Assembly (NCBI RefSeq): GCF_900177655.1 | Contig: NZ_FXWK01000002.1 | Location: 992,001 to 1,056,000, forward strand | DNA length: 64,000 nt | Direction of reading: 5' to 3' | From: Devosia lucknowensis | GTDB lineage: Bacteria; Pseudomonadota; Alphaproteobacteria; Rhizobiales; Devosiaceae | Shown here: positions 20,020-27,949 of the stretch, one piece after another | Numbering within the stretch: position 1 is the stretch's first letter | Layout: every line of letters begins with the position of its first letter | Notes under the pieces: model-generated | Told to the model about the DNA's origin: nothing | Databases searched by the model: none | The model's input: the letters and a program-made list of their open reading frames with translations, nothing else | Made by a program: the position numbers and the translations under genes

Positions 20020-20513
20020 AACGGCTGCTCGATCTTTATTGCCGCGCGCTCAAGTGGATCGCGGTGCTCTTGCTTTTCATCATGGTGTTGCTGGTTTTCG
20101 GCAATGTCGTGTTGCGCTATGCGTTCAATTCTGGGATCACCGTCGCCGAAGAACTGTCGCGCTGGCTGTTCATGTGGCTGACCTTCCTGGGCAGCATCTA
20201 TGCCCTCCGCGAACATCAGCATCTTGGCACCGATACGCTGATCTCGCGCTTGCCGCCGCGCGGACGACAGTTGTGCCTGATCGTCGCAAATCTCTTTATG
20301 TTGTGGGTTTGCTGGTTAATCTTCTCCGGCGCACTGGCGCAAACGCGTCTCAACTGGAACGTCACGGCACCTTCGAGCGGCTTTTCGCTGGGCTGGTTCT
20401 ATTCGGCCGGCATCGTCTTTGCGGTGTCCGCCGCGGTCATTCTCATCGAACAGATCATCTGGCTGGTGCGCGGCAATATTCCGCGCAGCGCCACGGCGGA
20501 GGAGCAGGCATGA
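20016..20513 (+). CDS. TRAP transporter small permease, DctQ family
   Basis: A 165-residue protein with four predicted membrane segments, and the family block GITVAEELSRWLFMWLTFLG with the conserved E-E-L-S-R-W. Its start overlaps the preceding stop and its own stop overlaps the large permease start (ATGA), indicating a coupled operon. It pairs with the DctM-type subunit for Na+-driven uptake. Confidence 0.88.
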   Translation: MKRLLDLYCRALKWIAVLLLFIMVLLVFGNVVLRYAFNSGITVAEELSRWLFMWLTFLGSIYALREHQHLGTDTLISRLPPRGRQLCLIVANLFMLWVCWLIFSGALAQTRLNWNVTAPSSGFSLGWFYSAGIVFAVSAAVILIEQIIWLVRGNIPRSATAEEQA

Positions 20514-21787
20514 CACTTCTGGTCTTTGTGGGATCACTGCTGGCCGCCATGGCAATTGGGGTGCCGGTCGCCTTCGCGCTGCTGATTTCGGGCGGCGCAC
20601 TGATGTGGCAGCTCAACATGTTCGACGCGCAAATCATCGCTGAGAACGTCATTCATGGCGCCGACAGTTATCCTTTGCTCGCTGTTCCGTTTTTCCTGCT
20701 TGCCGGCGAGATCATGAACAAGGGCGGCTTGTCCCGCCGCCTGATCAACCTGGCGCTTTCGCTGGTCGGCCATGTTCATGGCGGACTGGGCTATGTCGCC
20801 ATCCTTGCCTCCGTGCTCCTGGCCGCACTGTCAGGTTCGGCCGTCGCCGACGCGGCGATGCTGGCCGCGCTGTTGCTCCCCATGATGGTCGCCGCGGGCC
20901 ACGATCCAGCGCGGTCTGCGGGCCTCATCGCTGCGTCCAGCCTGGTGGCGCCAATCATTCCGCCCAGCATTGGCTTCATCGTTTTCGGCGTTGCCGCCAA
21001 TGTGTCGATTTCGCGCCTGTTCATGGCCGGTATTGCTCCTGGCATCATGCTGGCCATCGCTGTCACCGTGACCTGGTGGTTCATGTCACGCCGTGACAAT
21101 GTCCAGCCGCAGCCGCGGCGCTCGTTCGGTGAAGTCATGGTGGCACTCCGCGAGGCGGGATTTGCGCTGGTGATGCCGGTCATCATCATCGTCGGCCTCA
21201 AGATGGGTGTCTTCACACCGACCGAAGCCGGCGTCGTTGCGGCGGTCTATGCAACGCTGATCAGCCTGCTTGTCTATCGCGAACTCACCTGGCAGATGCT
21301 CTTCCAGTCTTTTGCGGATGCTGCCCGGACCAGTGCCGTTGTGATGCTGCTGGTTGCCGCCGCGGCCGTCAGCGCCTGGCTGATCACGGTCGCCAATATT
21401 CCTCAGCAAGTTGTATCTATGCTTGAGCCGCTGATCGCCAATCCAATGCTGCTGATGGCTGCCATGATGGTACTGGTCATCATCGTTGGCACGGCGCTCG
21501 ATCTGACGCCGACCATTCTGATCCTCGTGCCCGTGCTGATGCCGCTGGTCAAGGCAGCGGGGATCGACCCGGTCTATTTCGGGGTTGTCTTCATGATCAA
21601 CTGCGCCATCGGCCTCATCACGCCACCGGTTGGCGTGGTGCTCAACACGGTAGCCGGCATTGGGCGCGTCAGCATGGACAGGGTTACCGCAGGGGTCTGG
21701 CCGTTCATGCTGGCCCAGTTCGCCTTCATGTTCCTGCTCGTGCTGTTCCCGGAACTGGTGACTGTTCCAGCACAGTGGTTCCGATAG
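20510..21787 (+). CDS. TRAP transporter large permease, DctM family
   Basis: A 425-residue, roughly 12-segment membrane protein. Family motifs include VPFFLLAGEIMNKGGLSRRL, LLAALSGSAVADAAML, ASSLVAPIIPPSIGFIVFGV and the C-terminal NCAIGLITPPVGVVLN. The start at 20510 overlaps the DctQ stop; the longer open frame upstream is an artefact of the dctQ gene in another frame. It is the ion-coupled translocation subunit of the TRAP system. Confidence 0.9.
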   Translation: MTLLVFVGSLLAAMAIGVPVAFALLISGGALMWQLNMFDAQIIAENVIHGADSYPLLAVPFFLLAGEIMNKGGLSRRLINLALSLVGHVHGGLGYVAILASVLLAALSGSAVADAAMLAALLLPMMVAAGHDPARSAGLIAASSLVAPIIPPSIGFIVFGVAANVSISRLFMAGIAPGIMLAIAVTVTWWFMSRRDNVQPQPRRSFGEVMVALREAGFALVMPVIIIVGLKMGVFTPTEAGVVAAVYATLISLLVYRELTWQMLFQSFADAARTSAVVMLLVAAAAVSAWLITVANIPQQVVSMLEPLIANPMLLMAAMMVLVIIVGTALDLTPTILILVPVLMPLVKAAGIDPVYFGVVFMINCAIGLITPPVGVVLNTVAGIGRVSMDRVTAGVWPFMLAQFAFMFLLVLFPELVTVPAQWFR

Positions 21788-21801
21788 CCATCACCCGCGC
21801 A

Positions 21802-21832
21802 CCGCCGCAATTGACAATGTGCTTTGCGGCGG
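21802..21832 (+). terminator. Hairpin after the TRAP operon
   Basis: CCGCCGCAA (21802-21810) and TTGCGGCGG (21824-21832) form a perfect 9-bp inverted repeat with a 13-nt loop, 15 bp after the DctM stop. There is no T-tract. It is probably the operon's 3' end structure. Confidence 0.5.
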
Positions 21833-21874
21833 CCATTCCCGACACCTGGAAACTGCAACAGGTGACAACGGCGC

Positions 21875-22435
21875 ATGGCCCGTCTCATCCTTTTCAACAA
21901 GCCCTATGGGGTGCTTTCGCAATTTACCGGCGGTGGGCCGGGCGAGACGCTGGCCGATTTCGTCAATGTGCCTGACGTGTACGCGGCCGGTCGTCTCGAC
22001 AAGGATAGCGAAGGCCTACTGCTTCTGACCGATGACGGGCAGTTGCAGGCGCAGATTTCGTCGCCTCGCTACAACAAGGAAAAGACCTATCTGGTGCAAG
22101 TCGAGGGCGAGCCGTCCGATGCGGCGCTGGACCAGCTGCGCAATGGGGTCATGCTCAAGGACGGACCGACGCGCGCCGCCAAGGCGAGGCGCATCGATCC
22201 TCCCGAGCTCTGGGATCGGAAGCCGCCCGTGCGGTTCCGGAAAAGCGTGCCGGACAGCTGGATCGAATTGACCATCACCGAGGGGCGCAATCGGCAGGTC
22301 CGCCGCATGAGCGCAGCCGTCGGGCTTCCCACATTGCGTTTGGTGCGCTGGCGGATCGCCGACTGGACGCTTGATGGCGTCGCGCCGGGCGCGTGGCGCG
22401 AGGTCAGGGCAGGGGTGGCGCCCTCGCGCCGCTGA
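21875..22435 (+). CDS. rluE: 23S rRNA pseudouridine synthase, RluE/RsuA family
   Basis: A 186-residue pseudouridine synthase without an S4 domain. The catalytic motif is GRLDKDSEGLLLLTDDG (active-site Asp in RLD), and the C-terminal signature is ITEGRNRQVRRMSAAVGLPT with LVRWRI. Size and the missing S4 domain match RluE, which modifies 23S rRNA helix 88 in E. coli. An AGGTGA ribosome-binding site lies upstream. It appears monocistronic between the TRAP and pantothenate loci. Confidence 0.85.
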   Translation: MARLILFNKPYGVLSQFTGGGPGETLADFVNVPDVYAAGRLDKDSEGLLLLTDDGQLQAQISSPRYNKEKTYLVQVEGEPSDAALDQLRNGVMLKDGPTRAAKARRIDPPELWDRKPPVRFRKSVPDSWIELTITEGRNRQVRRMSAAVGLPTLRLVRWRIADWTLDGVAPGAWREVRAGVAPSRR

Positions 22436-22542
22436 CCGTCTGGCGCATAGCACCAATGAAGGGCTGGCGCAGGGGCGGGCTTTGTCCTATCTCCCCCTCG
22501 AAGAGCCAGGCCATGTCGGCCGGCCGGGTTGGAGGACAAGCC

Positions 22543-23361
22543 GTGTCAGCCCAGACCCCGCGCAAGCGCATCACCACCCGCGATATCGCCGCCATGCGGC
22601 AGCGGGGCGAAGCGATCGCCATGCTCACCGCCTACGATGCCACGATGGCCGCACTGGTCGAGATGGCCGGGGTCGACATGATCCTTGTCGGAGACAGTCT
22701 GGGCAACGTGGTGCTCGGACACGACACGACGCTGCCCGTCACGCTCGATGACATGATCCGCCATGCGGCGGCGGTCAAGCGTGGCTCTGCGCGCGCCCTC
22801 CTGGTCTGCGACATGCCCTTCGGCTCGGTTACCGACCCCTCGACCGCGCTCGCCAACGCCGTGCGGGTCATGAAGGAAACGGGCGTCGAAGCGGTCAAGG
22901 TCGAAGGCGGCCTTCACATGGTGCCTGTTGTCGAGCAGCTGATCGCGCACGGCATTGCGGTGATGGCTCATATCGGGCTGACCCCACAGGCGGTGCATCA
23001 GATGGGCGGCTACTACATGCATGGCAAGGACGAGACATCGGCCGAGCGGCTGCGCCAGGAAGCCAGGACGCTCGAAGCGGCCGGTGCCTTCGCCATCGTC
23101 CTCGAATGCGTGACGCCGGTGCTGGCCGCCGAGATCACGCGCTCGCTCGCCATTCCCACGATCGGCATCGGTTCGGGCAAGGATTGCGCGGGCCAGGTCC
23201 TGGTGGTCAACGATCTCATCGGCCTCAACGTCAACCCGCCGCCCAGCTTCGCCCGGCCGCGGGCAGATGTGGCATCCGTCATCAAGGCAGCAGTCGGTGA
23301 CTATGTGAGCGAAACCAAGGCGGTGCGTGGACCCATCCCGCTGCCGCGCCGGGCGGACTGA
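22543..23361 (+). CDS. panB: 3-methyl-2-oxobutanoate hydroxymethyltransferase
   Basis: A 272-residue protein of normal PanB length. It catalyses the first committed step of pantothenate synthesis, adding a hydroxymethyl group from methylene-THF to ketoisovalerate. Visible signatures are MLTAYDATMAALVEMAGVD, ILVGDSLGNVVLGHDTTLPV (metal-binding Asp), VKVEGG, MAHIGLTPQAVHQMGGY and IGIGSGKDCAGQVLV. GTG 22543 is chosen because GGAGGA lies 6 bp upstream; an in-frame ATG at 22513 has a poorer site. It is followed by coaBC and panC. Confidence 0.93.
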   Translation: MSAQTPRKRITTRDIAAMRQRGEAIAMLTAYDATMAALVEMAGVDMILVGDSLGNVVLGHDTTLPVTLDDMIRHAAAVKRGSARALLVCDMPFGSVTDPSTALANAVRVMKETGVEAVKVEGGLHMVPVVEQLIAHGIAVMAHIGLTPQAVHQMGGYYMHGKDETSAERLRQEARTLEAAGAFAIVLECVTPVLAAEITRSLAIPTIGIGSGKDCAGQVLVVNDLIGLNVNPPPSFARPRADVASVIKAAVGDYVSETKAVRGPIPLPRRAD

Positions 23362-23366
23362 CGCCA

Positions 23367-24578
23367 ATGGCCAATATTCTCATCGCCGTCTCGGGCTCGA
23401 TTTCCGCCTACAAGATCGCCGACTTGGTTTCCGAACTGGGCAAGGCGGGGCACCAGGTACAATGCCTGCTCACGGCCAGCGCCGCCGAGTTCGTGTCGCC
23501 CTTGGTGCTGGAAACACTCAGTGGGCGCAAGGTGCGGTCGGCGCAGTTCGGAGCCGATGTCTCGGGCACTGAACATATCGATTTCGCGCGCTTCGCCGAT
23601 GTCATGGTGTTCGCCCCTGCCAGTGCGAACATGCTGGCCAAGCTGGCGCTGGGCCTTGCGGACGATCTGCCGTCCACGGTCGCGCTGGCGACCGAGGCGC
23701 CGATCCTCATCGCGCCGGCGATGAATACGGTGATGTGGGAAAAACCCATTGTGCAACAGCACGTCGCCACTCTGCTCAAGCGCGGTGCAACGCTGATCGA
23801 GCCGGGATCGGGTCTTCTGGCGTGCGGCGAGGTCGGGGTGGGAAAGCTTGCACCGGTCGCGACGATCGTCGCCGCCATCGAAGCCGCCGTGCGCGCCAGT
23901 CCGCTCCTCGACCTCGCAGAGCAACGGGTTCTGATCACCGCGGGGCCCACGACGACGGCGATCGATGCGGTGCGCTACATCACCAATCATTCGACGGGGC
24001 GGATGGGCGCCGCCATGGCCGAGGAAGCCCTGCGGCGCGGCGCTGCGGTCGACTACGTGCTGGGGATCGACAAGGGCGTAGTACACCCGCTGCCGCCGCG
24101 CGGCTCGGAAGGCCGGTTCACCCTTGTGGAAGTGCGTACGGCCGAGGAGATGGCTGCGGCTGCATTGCAGCGCCTTCCCGGGGCCACGGGCGTCGTCGCA
24201 ACGGCCGCGGTGATGGATTATTCGGTCGCCGCGCCCTCGGCCGGCAAGCTCAAGCGGGCGTCGGATGCAATAGCGCTCGATCTCGTCCCGTCGACCGACG
24301 TGCTGGGTAGCCTGCGCCAGGCGGCAACAGGGCAGTGGTTCCTGGGTTTTGCGGCCGAAACAGACAATGTCGAGGAACATGGTCTAGGCAAGCTCAAGGC
24401 CAAGGGGCTCGATTTCCTCTTCGCCAACGCAGTCAGTAAGCTCGGCGCCGAAGGGCAAACCGGCTTTGCCGTGGGCACCAATGCGGGCGTATTGCTGACG
24501 TCGGGGGGCGCGCGGCACGAGCTGGCCCTCGGCCCCAAGACCGAAATTGCGCGGCAGATCTGGGACCTCATCGCATGA
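23367..24578 (+). CDS. coaBC: Bifunctional phosphopantothenoylcysteine decarboxylase / phosphopantothenate-cysteine ligase
   Basis: A 403-residue two-domain enzyme of coenzyme A synthesis. The N-terminal flavoprotein CoaC half (1-~185) shows ILIAVSGSISAYKIADLV, the active-site His in SGTEHIDFARFAD, PASANMLAKLALGLADDL, the PAMNTVMW motif and the catalytic Cys in LLACGEVGVGKL. The CoaB half begins at VLITAGPTTTAIDAVRYITN and has the nucleotide-binding STGRMG and AAVMDYS blocks. It sits 5 bp after panB and overlaps panC, so three pantothenate/CoA steps are co-expressed. Confidence 0.93.
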   Translation: MANILIAVSGSISAYKIADLVSELGKAGHQVQCLLTASAAEFVSPLVLETLSGRKVRSAQFGADVSGTEHIDFARFADVMVFAPASANMLAKLALGLADDLPSTVALATEAPILIAPAMNTVMWEKPIVQQHVATLLKRGATLIEPGSGLLACGEVGVGKLAPVATIVAAIEAAVRASPLLDLAEQRVLITAGPTTTAIDAVRYITNHSTGRMGAAMAEEALRRGAAVDYVLGIDKGVVHPLPPRGSEGRFTLVEVRTAEEMAAAALQRLPGATGVVATAAVMDYSVAAPSAGKLKRASDAIALDLVPSTDVLGSLRQAATGQWFLGFAAETDNVEEHGLGKLKAKGLDFLFANAVSKLGAEGQTGFAVGTNAGVLLTSGGARHELALGPKTEIARQIWDLIA

Positions 24579-25429
24579 CCGAAATCTTGCGCGACAAGGC
24601 GAGCCTGCGCCAATGGCGAAGAGGGCTCCCGGAGACCAAACGCGTCGGTTTCGTGCCGACCATGGGCGCGCTTCATGCGGGGCATGTCAGCCTGATGCAT
24701 CAGGCGCGAGAGACGGCCGATGTCGTCATCGCCTCGATCTTCGTCAATCCCCTGCAGTTCGGACCCAACGAGGACCTGTCGCGATATCCACGTCCGATCG
24801 AGGCCGATATCGCCAAGCTCGAAGCAGCCAGGGTCGATGCGCTTTTCCTGCCATCGGTCGAGGACATGTATCCTCCCGGCGCATCGACGCTGGTCGAGGA
24901 AAGCCTGGTCTCCGGCCCCTTGTGCGGCGCCCTGCGGCCGGGACATTTTACCGGCGTCACCACCGTCGTGCTCAAGCTTTTCAATCTCGTCCAGCCCGAT
25001 ATCGCCTTTTTCGGTCAGAAGGATGCGCAGCAATGTGCGGTGATCGAGCGGATGGTGCGTGATCTGGATGTGCCGGTGGAAATCCGCAGGGGCCCCATCG
25101 TGCGCGAGCCCGACGGCTTGGCGCTGAGTTCGCGCAATGTCTATCTTTCGCCGGAGGATCGCGCCGCGGCTCCGTTGATCTACAAGAGCCTGCTCGCCGT
25201 GCGCACCGCCTACCAAGGCGGCGAACACGACGCTGCCCGTTTGGCCGCGATAGGCTTGGGGGTCCTCGCCCAATCCGGTCGCATCCGCGCGCAATACTGG
25301 GAGGTGCGCGACCTAGACAGCCTCGGGGCTATTATCACCGTCGGTGGGCGCGGCGCGCTCCTCGCGGTCGCCGCCCATCTTGGGACGACGCGGCTCATCG
25401 ACAATCTGGTGATCGGCGGCGACAGTTAG
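24575..25429 (+). CDS. panC: Pantothenate synthetase (pantoate-beta-alanine ligase)
   Basis: A 284-residue enzyme that joins pantoate and beta-alanine using ATP. It has the ATP-binding FVPTMGALHAGHVSLM (HxGH), SIFVNPLQFGPNEDLSRYPR, GHFTGVTTVVLKLFNLVQPD, FGQKDAQQ and the KMSKS-like ALSSRNVYLSPEDR. Its ATG overlaps the coaBC stop. panD and a ketopantoate reductase gene are not in the window. Confidence 0.94.
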   Translation: MTEILRDKASLRQWRRGLPETKRVGFVPTMGALHAGHVSLMHQARETADVVIASIFVNPLQFGPNEDLSRYPRPIEADIAKLEAARVDALFLPSVEDMYPPGASTLVEESLVSGPLCGALRPGHFTGVTTVVLKLFNLVQPDIAFFGQKDAQQCAVIERMVRDLDVPVEIRRGPIVREPDGLALSSRNVYLSPEDRAAAPLIYKSLLAVRTAYQGGEHDAARLAAIGLGVLAQSGRIRAQYWEVRDLDSLGAIITVGGRGALLAVAAHLGTTRLIDNLVIGGDS

Positions 25430-25438
25430 CGCCGTGCG

Positions 25439-25837
25439 CTACTCGGCCGCCTGCACCTGCGGGCTTCCGGCCAGCTGATTGTCGCCGAAATAGCGAAGCG
25501 GACGAATCTCGTAGGAACCTAGGCCCGGATTGGCGACGGCGAGCTCGTTGGCAAAGGCGACAGCTTCGTCCATGTCCGCGCAATCGGCCACGTAGAAGCC
25601 AAGGAACTGCTCCTTGGTCTCGGCGAAGGGTCCATCGAACACGACCGGATTGCCCGAGCTCTTGCGCAGGGTCTTGGCCTCGTCGGTGTTCCACAGGCGT
25701 ACGACCGGCCCCAGCTTGCCCCTGGCACTCATCTTGGCCTGCACGGCGCCGAGGCGTTCCATGCAGGCGGCGTCTTCCTCGGCCGTCCAGGTCGCGACGG
25801 CCTTCTCGTCATTGTAGCAAAGAATGGCATAGAGCAT
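25439..25837 (-). CDS. YCII-related domain protein
   Basis: A 132-residue dimeric alpha/beta-barrel protein beginning MLYAILCYNDEKAVATW, with GPVVRLWNTDEAKTLR and the DGPFAETKEQFLGFYV block typical of the PhnB/YCII (DGPF) family. Members often accompany ECF sigma factors; none is visible here. GAGGAG precedes the ATG at 25837. The open frame continues far upstream only because it runs through the antisense of the neighbouring exporter gene. Function unknown. Confidence 0.82.
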   Translation of the reverse strand: MLYAILCYNDEKAVATWTAEEDAACMERLGAVQAKMSARGKLGPVVRLWNTDEAKTLRKSSGNPVVFDGPFAETKEQFLGFYVADCADMDEAVAFANELAVANPGLGSYEIRPLRYFGDNQLAGSPQVQAAE

Positions 25838-25878
25838 GGCGTGTCTCCTCTGGACCGAGAATAGTCCCGGCGTGGATT

Positions 25879-26751
25879 TCAGGCAATCGTGGGACGCTGG
25901 CGGGCAATTGTAAGGGTCGCGCCCACGGATGCAGCCATGATTGCGGCCATTCCGGCAAGTTGGACAGGGCCGATGGTCTCGTGCAGGAAGACGAGGCCCG
26001 AAAGCGCCGCCAGTGCAGGCTGTCCGCTCATCAGAATGCCGAACAGGCGCGAGGGAATATGGGGCAGTGCCACCATGTCCAGGGCGTAGGGGATGGCGCT
26101 CGAGAAAAGTGCCACGGCAAGCGCCAGCGGCAGGAGCGCGGGATCGATGAGGCTCGCCCCGGCCGTCGCGATCCCGAACGGCAAGGCGATGAGAGCGGCC
26201 GTCGCCACGCCCAGTGCCGCGATATGGGGGCCGCCACCGGTGCCCGCTCTTTGGCCGAAGACGATATAACCGGCCCAGCAGGCGCCGGCGCAGAGCGCCA
26301 GGACTACGCCGAACGGAGAAATTTCGGCGCTGGTCGGGGTCCAGGGCAGGAGCAGGGCAAAACCGCCGACGGCGAGGATGATCCAGAAGACGTCGAGGGG
26401 CTTGCGGGCACCGAACAAGGCTACCGCCAGGGGGCCGGTGAACTCCAGGGCTACGGCAATGCCGAGCGGGATATGCTCGAGCGCGGCGTAGAAGAACAGA
26501 TTCATGGCGCCCATTGCCCCGCCATAGAGCAGCACCGCCCGCCATTGCCCGGCATCGAGCCGGAACCGCCATGGACGAAAGACCAGGATCAGGATGATGG
26601 CGGCGAGGACAAGCCGGAGGGCAGTTGCACCGCCAGCACCGACCAGCGGAAACAGCATCTTTGCAAAGCTCGCGCCGGTCTGGGTGAAGACCATGCCAAG
26701 GGTGACGAGCAGGACGGGAAGGAAGAGAGTGCTGGAGCGCACGGAGGACAT
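25879..26751 (-). CDS. EamA-family exporter, RhtA-like
   Basis: A 290-residue inner-membrane protein with ~10 hydrophobic segments in two EamA repeats. The segments TQTGASFAKMLFPLVGAGGA and YAALEHIPLGIAVALEFTGPLAVAL match the RhtA/YddG branch that exports threonine, homoserine or other amino acids. The second repeat contains GILMSGQPALAALSGLVFL. The substrate is inferred from family only. It precedes the YCII gene on the same strand by 41 bp. Confidence 0.82.
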   Translation of the reverse strand: MSSVRSSTLFLPVLLVTLGMVFTQTGASFAKMLFPLVGAGGATALRLVLAAIILILVFRPWRFRLDAGQWRAVLLYGGAMGAMNLFFYAALEHIPLGIAVALEFTGPLAVALFGARKPLDVFWIILAVGGFALLLPWTPTSAEISPFGVVLALCAGACWAGYIVFGQRAGTGGGPHIAALGVATAALIALPFGIATAGASLIDPALLPLALAVALFSSAIPYALDMVALPHIPSRLFGILMSGQPALAALSGLVFLHETIGPVQLAGMAAIMAASVGATLTIARQRPTIA

Positions 26752-26770
26752 CTCGAACGGGAAGATCCGT

Positions 26771-26801
26771 TCTAGAGCATTTCACACCGCTGTTGAAACG
26801 C
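26771..26801. repeat. Short interrupted palindrome, possible dispersed intergenic element
   Basis: TCTAGAGCATTTCA (26771-26784) is followed by TTGAAACGC (26793-26801), giving a GCrTTTCA/TGAAACGC imperfect stem. It resembles the small intergenic palindromes common in Hyphomicrobiales genomes. It lies between the exporter and the oxidase operon and may also serve as the oxidase operon's 3' hairpin. Confidence 0.3.
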
Positions 26802-26828
26802 CCAAATTCGACGGCGCTGCAGCAAATG

Positions 26829-26945
26829 TCAGCCGGGCATCAGCACGAGGCGGATAAGAAAGCCGATGGCGAGGATAACGCCCACGCCTCCGGCCCAGAT
26901 GATCACGAACCAGCCGAGCTGCTTTACCCCTTGCGGTACGGCCAT
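26829..26945 (-). CDS. DUF2474-type small subunit of cytochrome bd / CIO oxidase
   Basis: A 38-codon gene whose ATG overlaps the cydB stop. The product has a basic N-terminus, then one membrane helix (GWFVIIWAGGVGVILAIGFL) ending IRLVLMPG. Its size, WFV-IW-GG pattern and place after cydAB match the DUF2474 single-helix proteins found with cyanide-insensitive-type quinol oxidases, analogous to CydX/CydZ. It probably stabilises the haem site of the oxidase. Confidence 0.85.
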   Translation of the reverse strand: MAVPQGVKQLGWFVIIWAGGVGVILAIGFLIRLVLMPG

Positions 26946-27949
26946 CAGTGATAGCCCTCTTCCGGATCGATCTTGCCGCGGAACACCCAGTAGGCGTAGC
27001 CAGTATAGGCCAGGATGATTGGGATAAGGACGCTGGCGCCCACGAGCAGGAACATCAGCGAGCTTTCGGGCGCAGCGGCCTCGGCAATGGTCAGCGCACC
27101 CGGCACGATGTAGGGATAGAAGCTGATCCCAAGGCCAATGAAGCTCAGGACGAAGAGTCCCAGGGCAGCCAGAAATGGCTGCAGGTGCTTGTCATGGGTC
27201 AGTCCATGCCAGAGCGCAAAGCCGCAGGCGGCCAGAAGCGTCGGTACGAAGGCCGAGAAGAAGGCCGTCGGCCACTGGAACCAGCGCTCGAAATAGATCT
27301 CGTCGATGAACGGGCTCCAGAGCGAGACGACGCCGATCAGCGCCATTGTGCCCACTCCTGTCCATAGCGCCAGGCGACGCGAGCGTTCCTGCAGTTCGCC
27401 GGTCATCTTGAGATTGAGCCACGTGGCCCCGAGCAAGGCATAGCCCACGGTGACCGCGAGCCCACAGATGATGGAGAAGGGCGTCAGCCAGTCCCACCAG
27501 CCGCCGGCATAGGCATTGTCGACAATGGTGATGCCCTGGACCAGCGCGCCGAGCGCCAGGCCCTGCGTGAAGGCAGCAATGGTCGAGCCCAGCCAGAAGC
27601 CGACATCCCAGTAGATCGAGCCACGCGCCGTGCGCCACCGGAACTCGAAGGCGACGCCGCGGAAAACGAGGCCGAGCAGCATGGCGATGATCGGCATGTA
27701 GAGCGCCGGCAGCACCGTGGCATAGACCACGGGAAAGACGGCGAGCAGGCCGCCACCGCCGAGCACCAGCCAGGTCTCGTTGCCGTCCCAGACCGGCGCG
27801 ATGGAATTGGTCATCAGGTCGCGGTTGGTGCGTTCCGGGAAGAAGGGAAACAGGATGCCGATGCCCAGATCGAAACCATCCAGAACCACATAGGCCAGAA
27901 CGGCGAAGGCGATGATGCCGGCCCAGACGGTGGGAAGATCAATCGGCAT
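26945..27949 (-). CDS. cydB: Cytochrome bd / CIO-type ubiquinol oxidase subunit II
   Basis: A 334-residue integral membrane protein. It has the CydB hallmark VLDGFDLGIGILFPF at residues ~20-35, VWDGNETWLVLGGGGLLAVFP and GVAFEFRWR. The start at 27949 overlaps the cydA 3' end by 11 bp, and the stop overlaps the DUF2474 gene. It forms the catalytic heterodimer with CydA, reducing O2 with ubiquinol without pumping protons. Confidence 0.92.
   Translation of the reverse strand: MPIDLPTVWAGIIAFAVLAYVVLDGFDLGIGILFPFFPERTNRDLMTNSIAPVWDGNETWLVLGGGGLLAVFPVVYATVLPALYMPIIAMLLGLVFRGVAFEFRWRTARGSIYWDVGFWLGSTIAAFTQGLALGALVQGITIVDNAYAGGWWDWLTPFSIICGLAVTVGYALLGATWLNLKMTGELQERSRRLALWTGVGTMALIGVVSLWSPFIDEIYFERWFQWPTAFFSAFVPTLLAACGFALWHGLTHDKHLQPFLAALGLFVLSFIGLGISFYPYIVPGALTIAEAAAPESSLMFLLVGASVLIPIILAYTGYAYWVFRGKIDPEEGYH

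Noticed and set aside
25439..26785. 448-residue continuous minus-strand reading frame suggesting a fused protein
   Set aside because: The upstream two thirds is antisense-frame noise over the EamA exporter gene; the YCII protein has its own GAGGAG and ATG at 25837.
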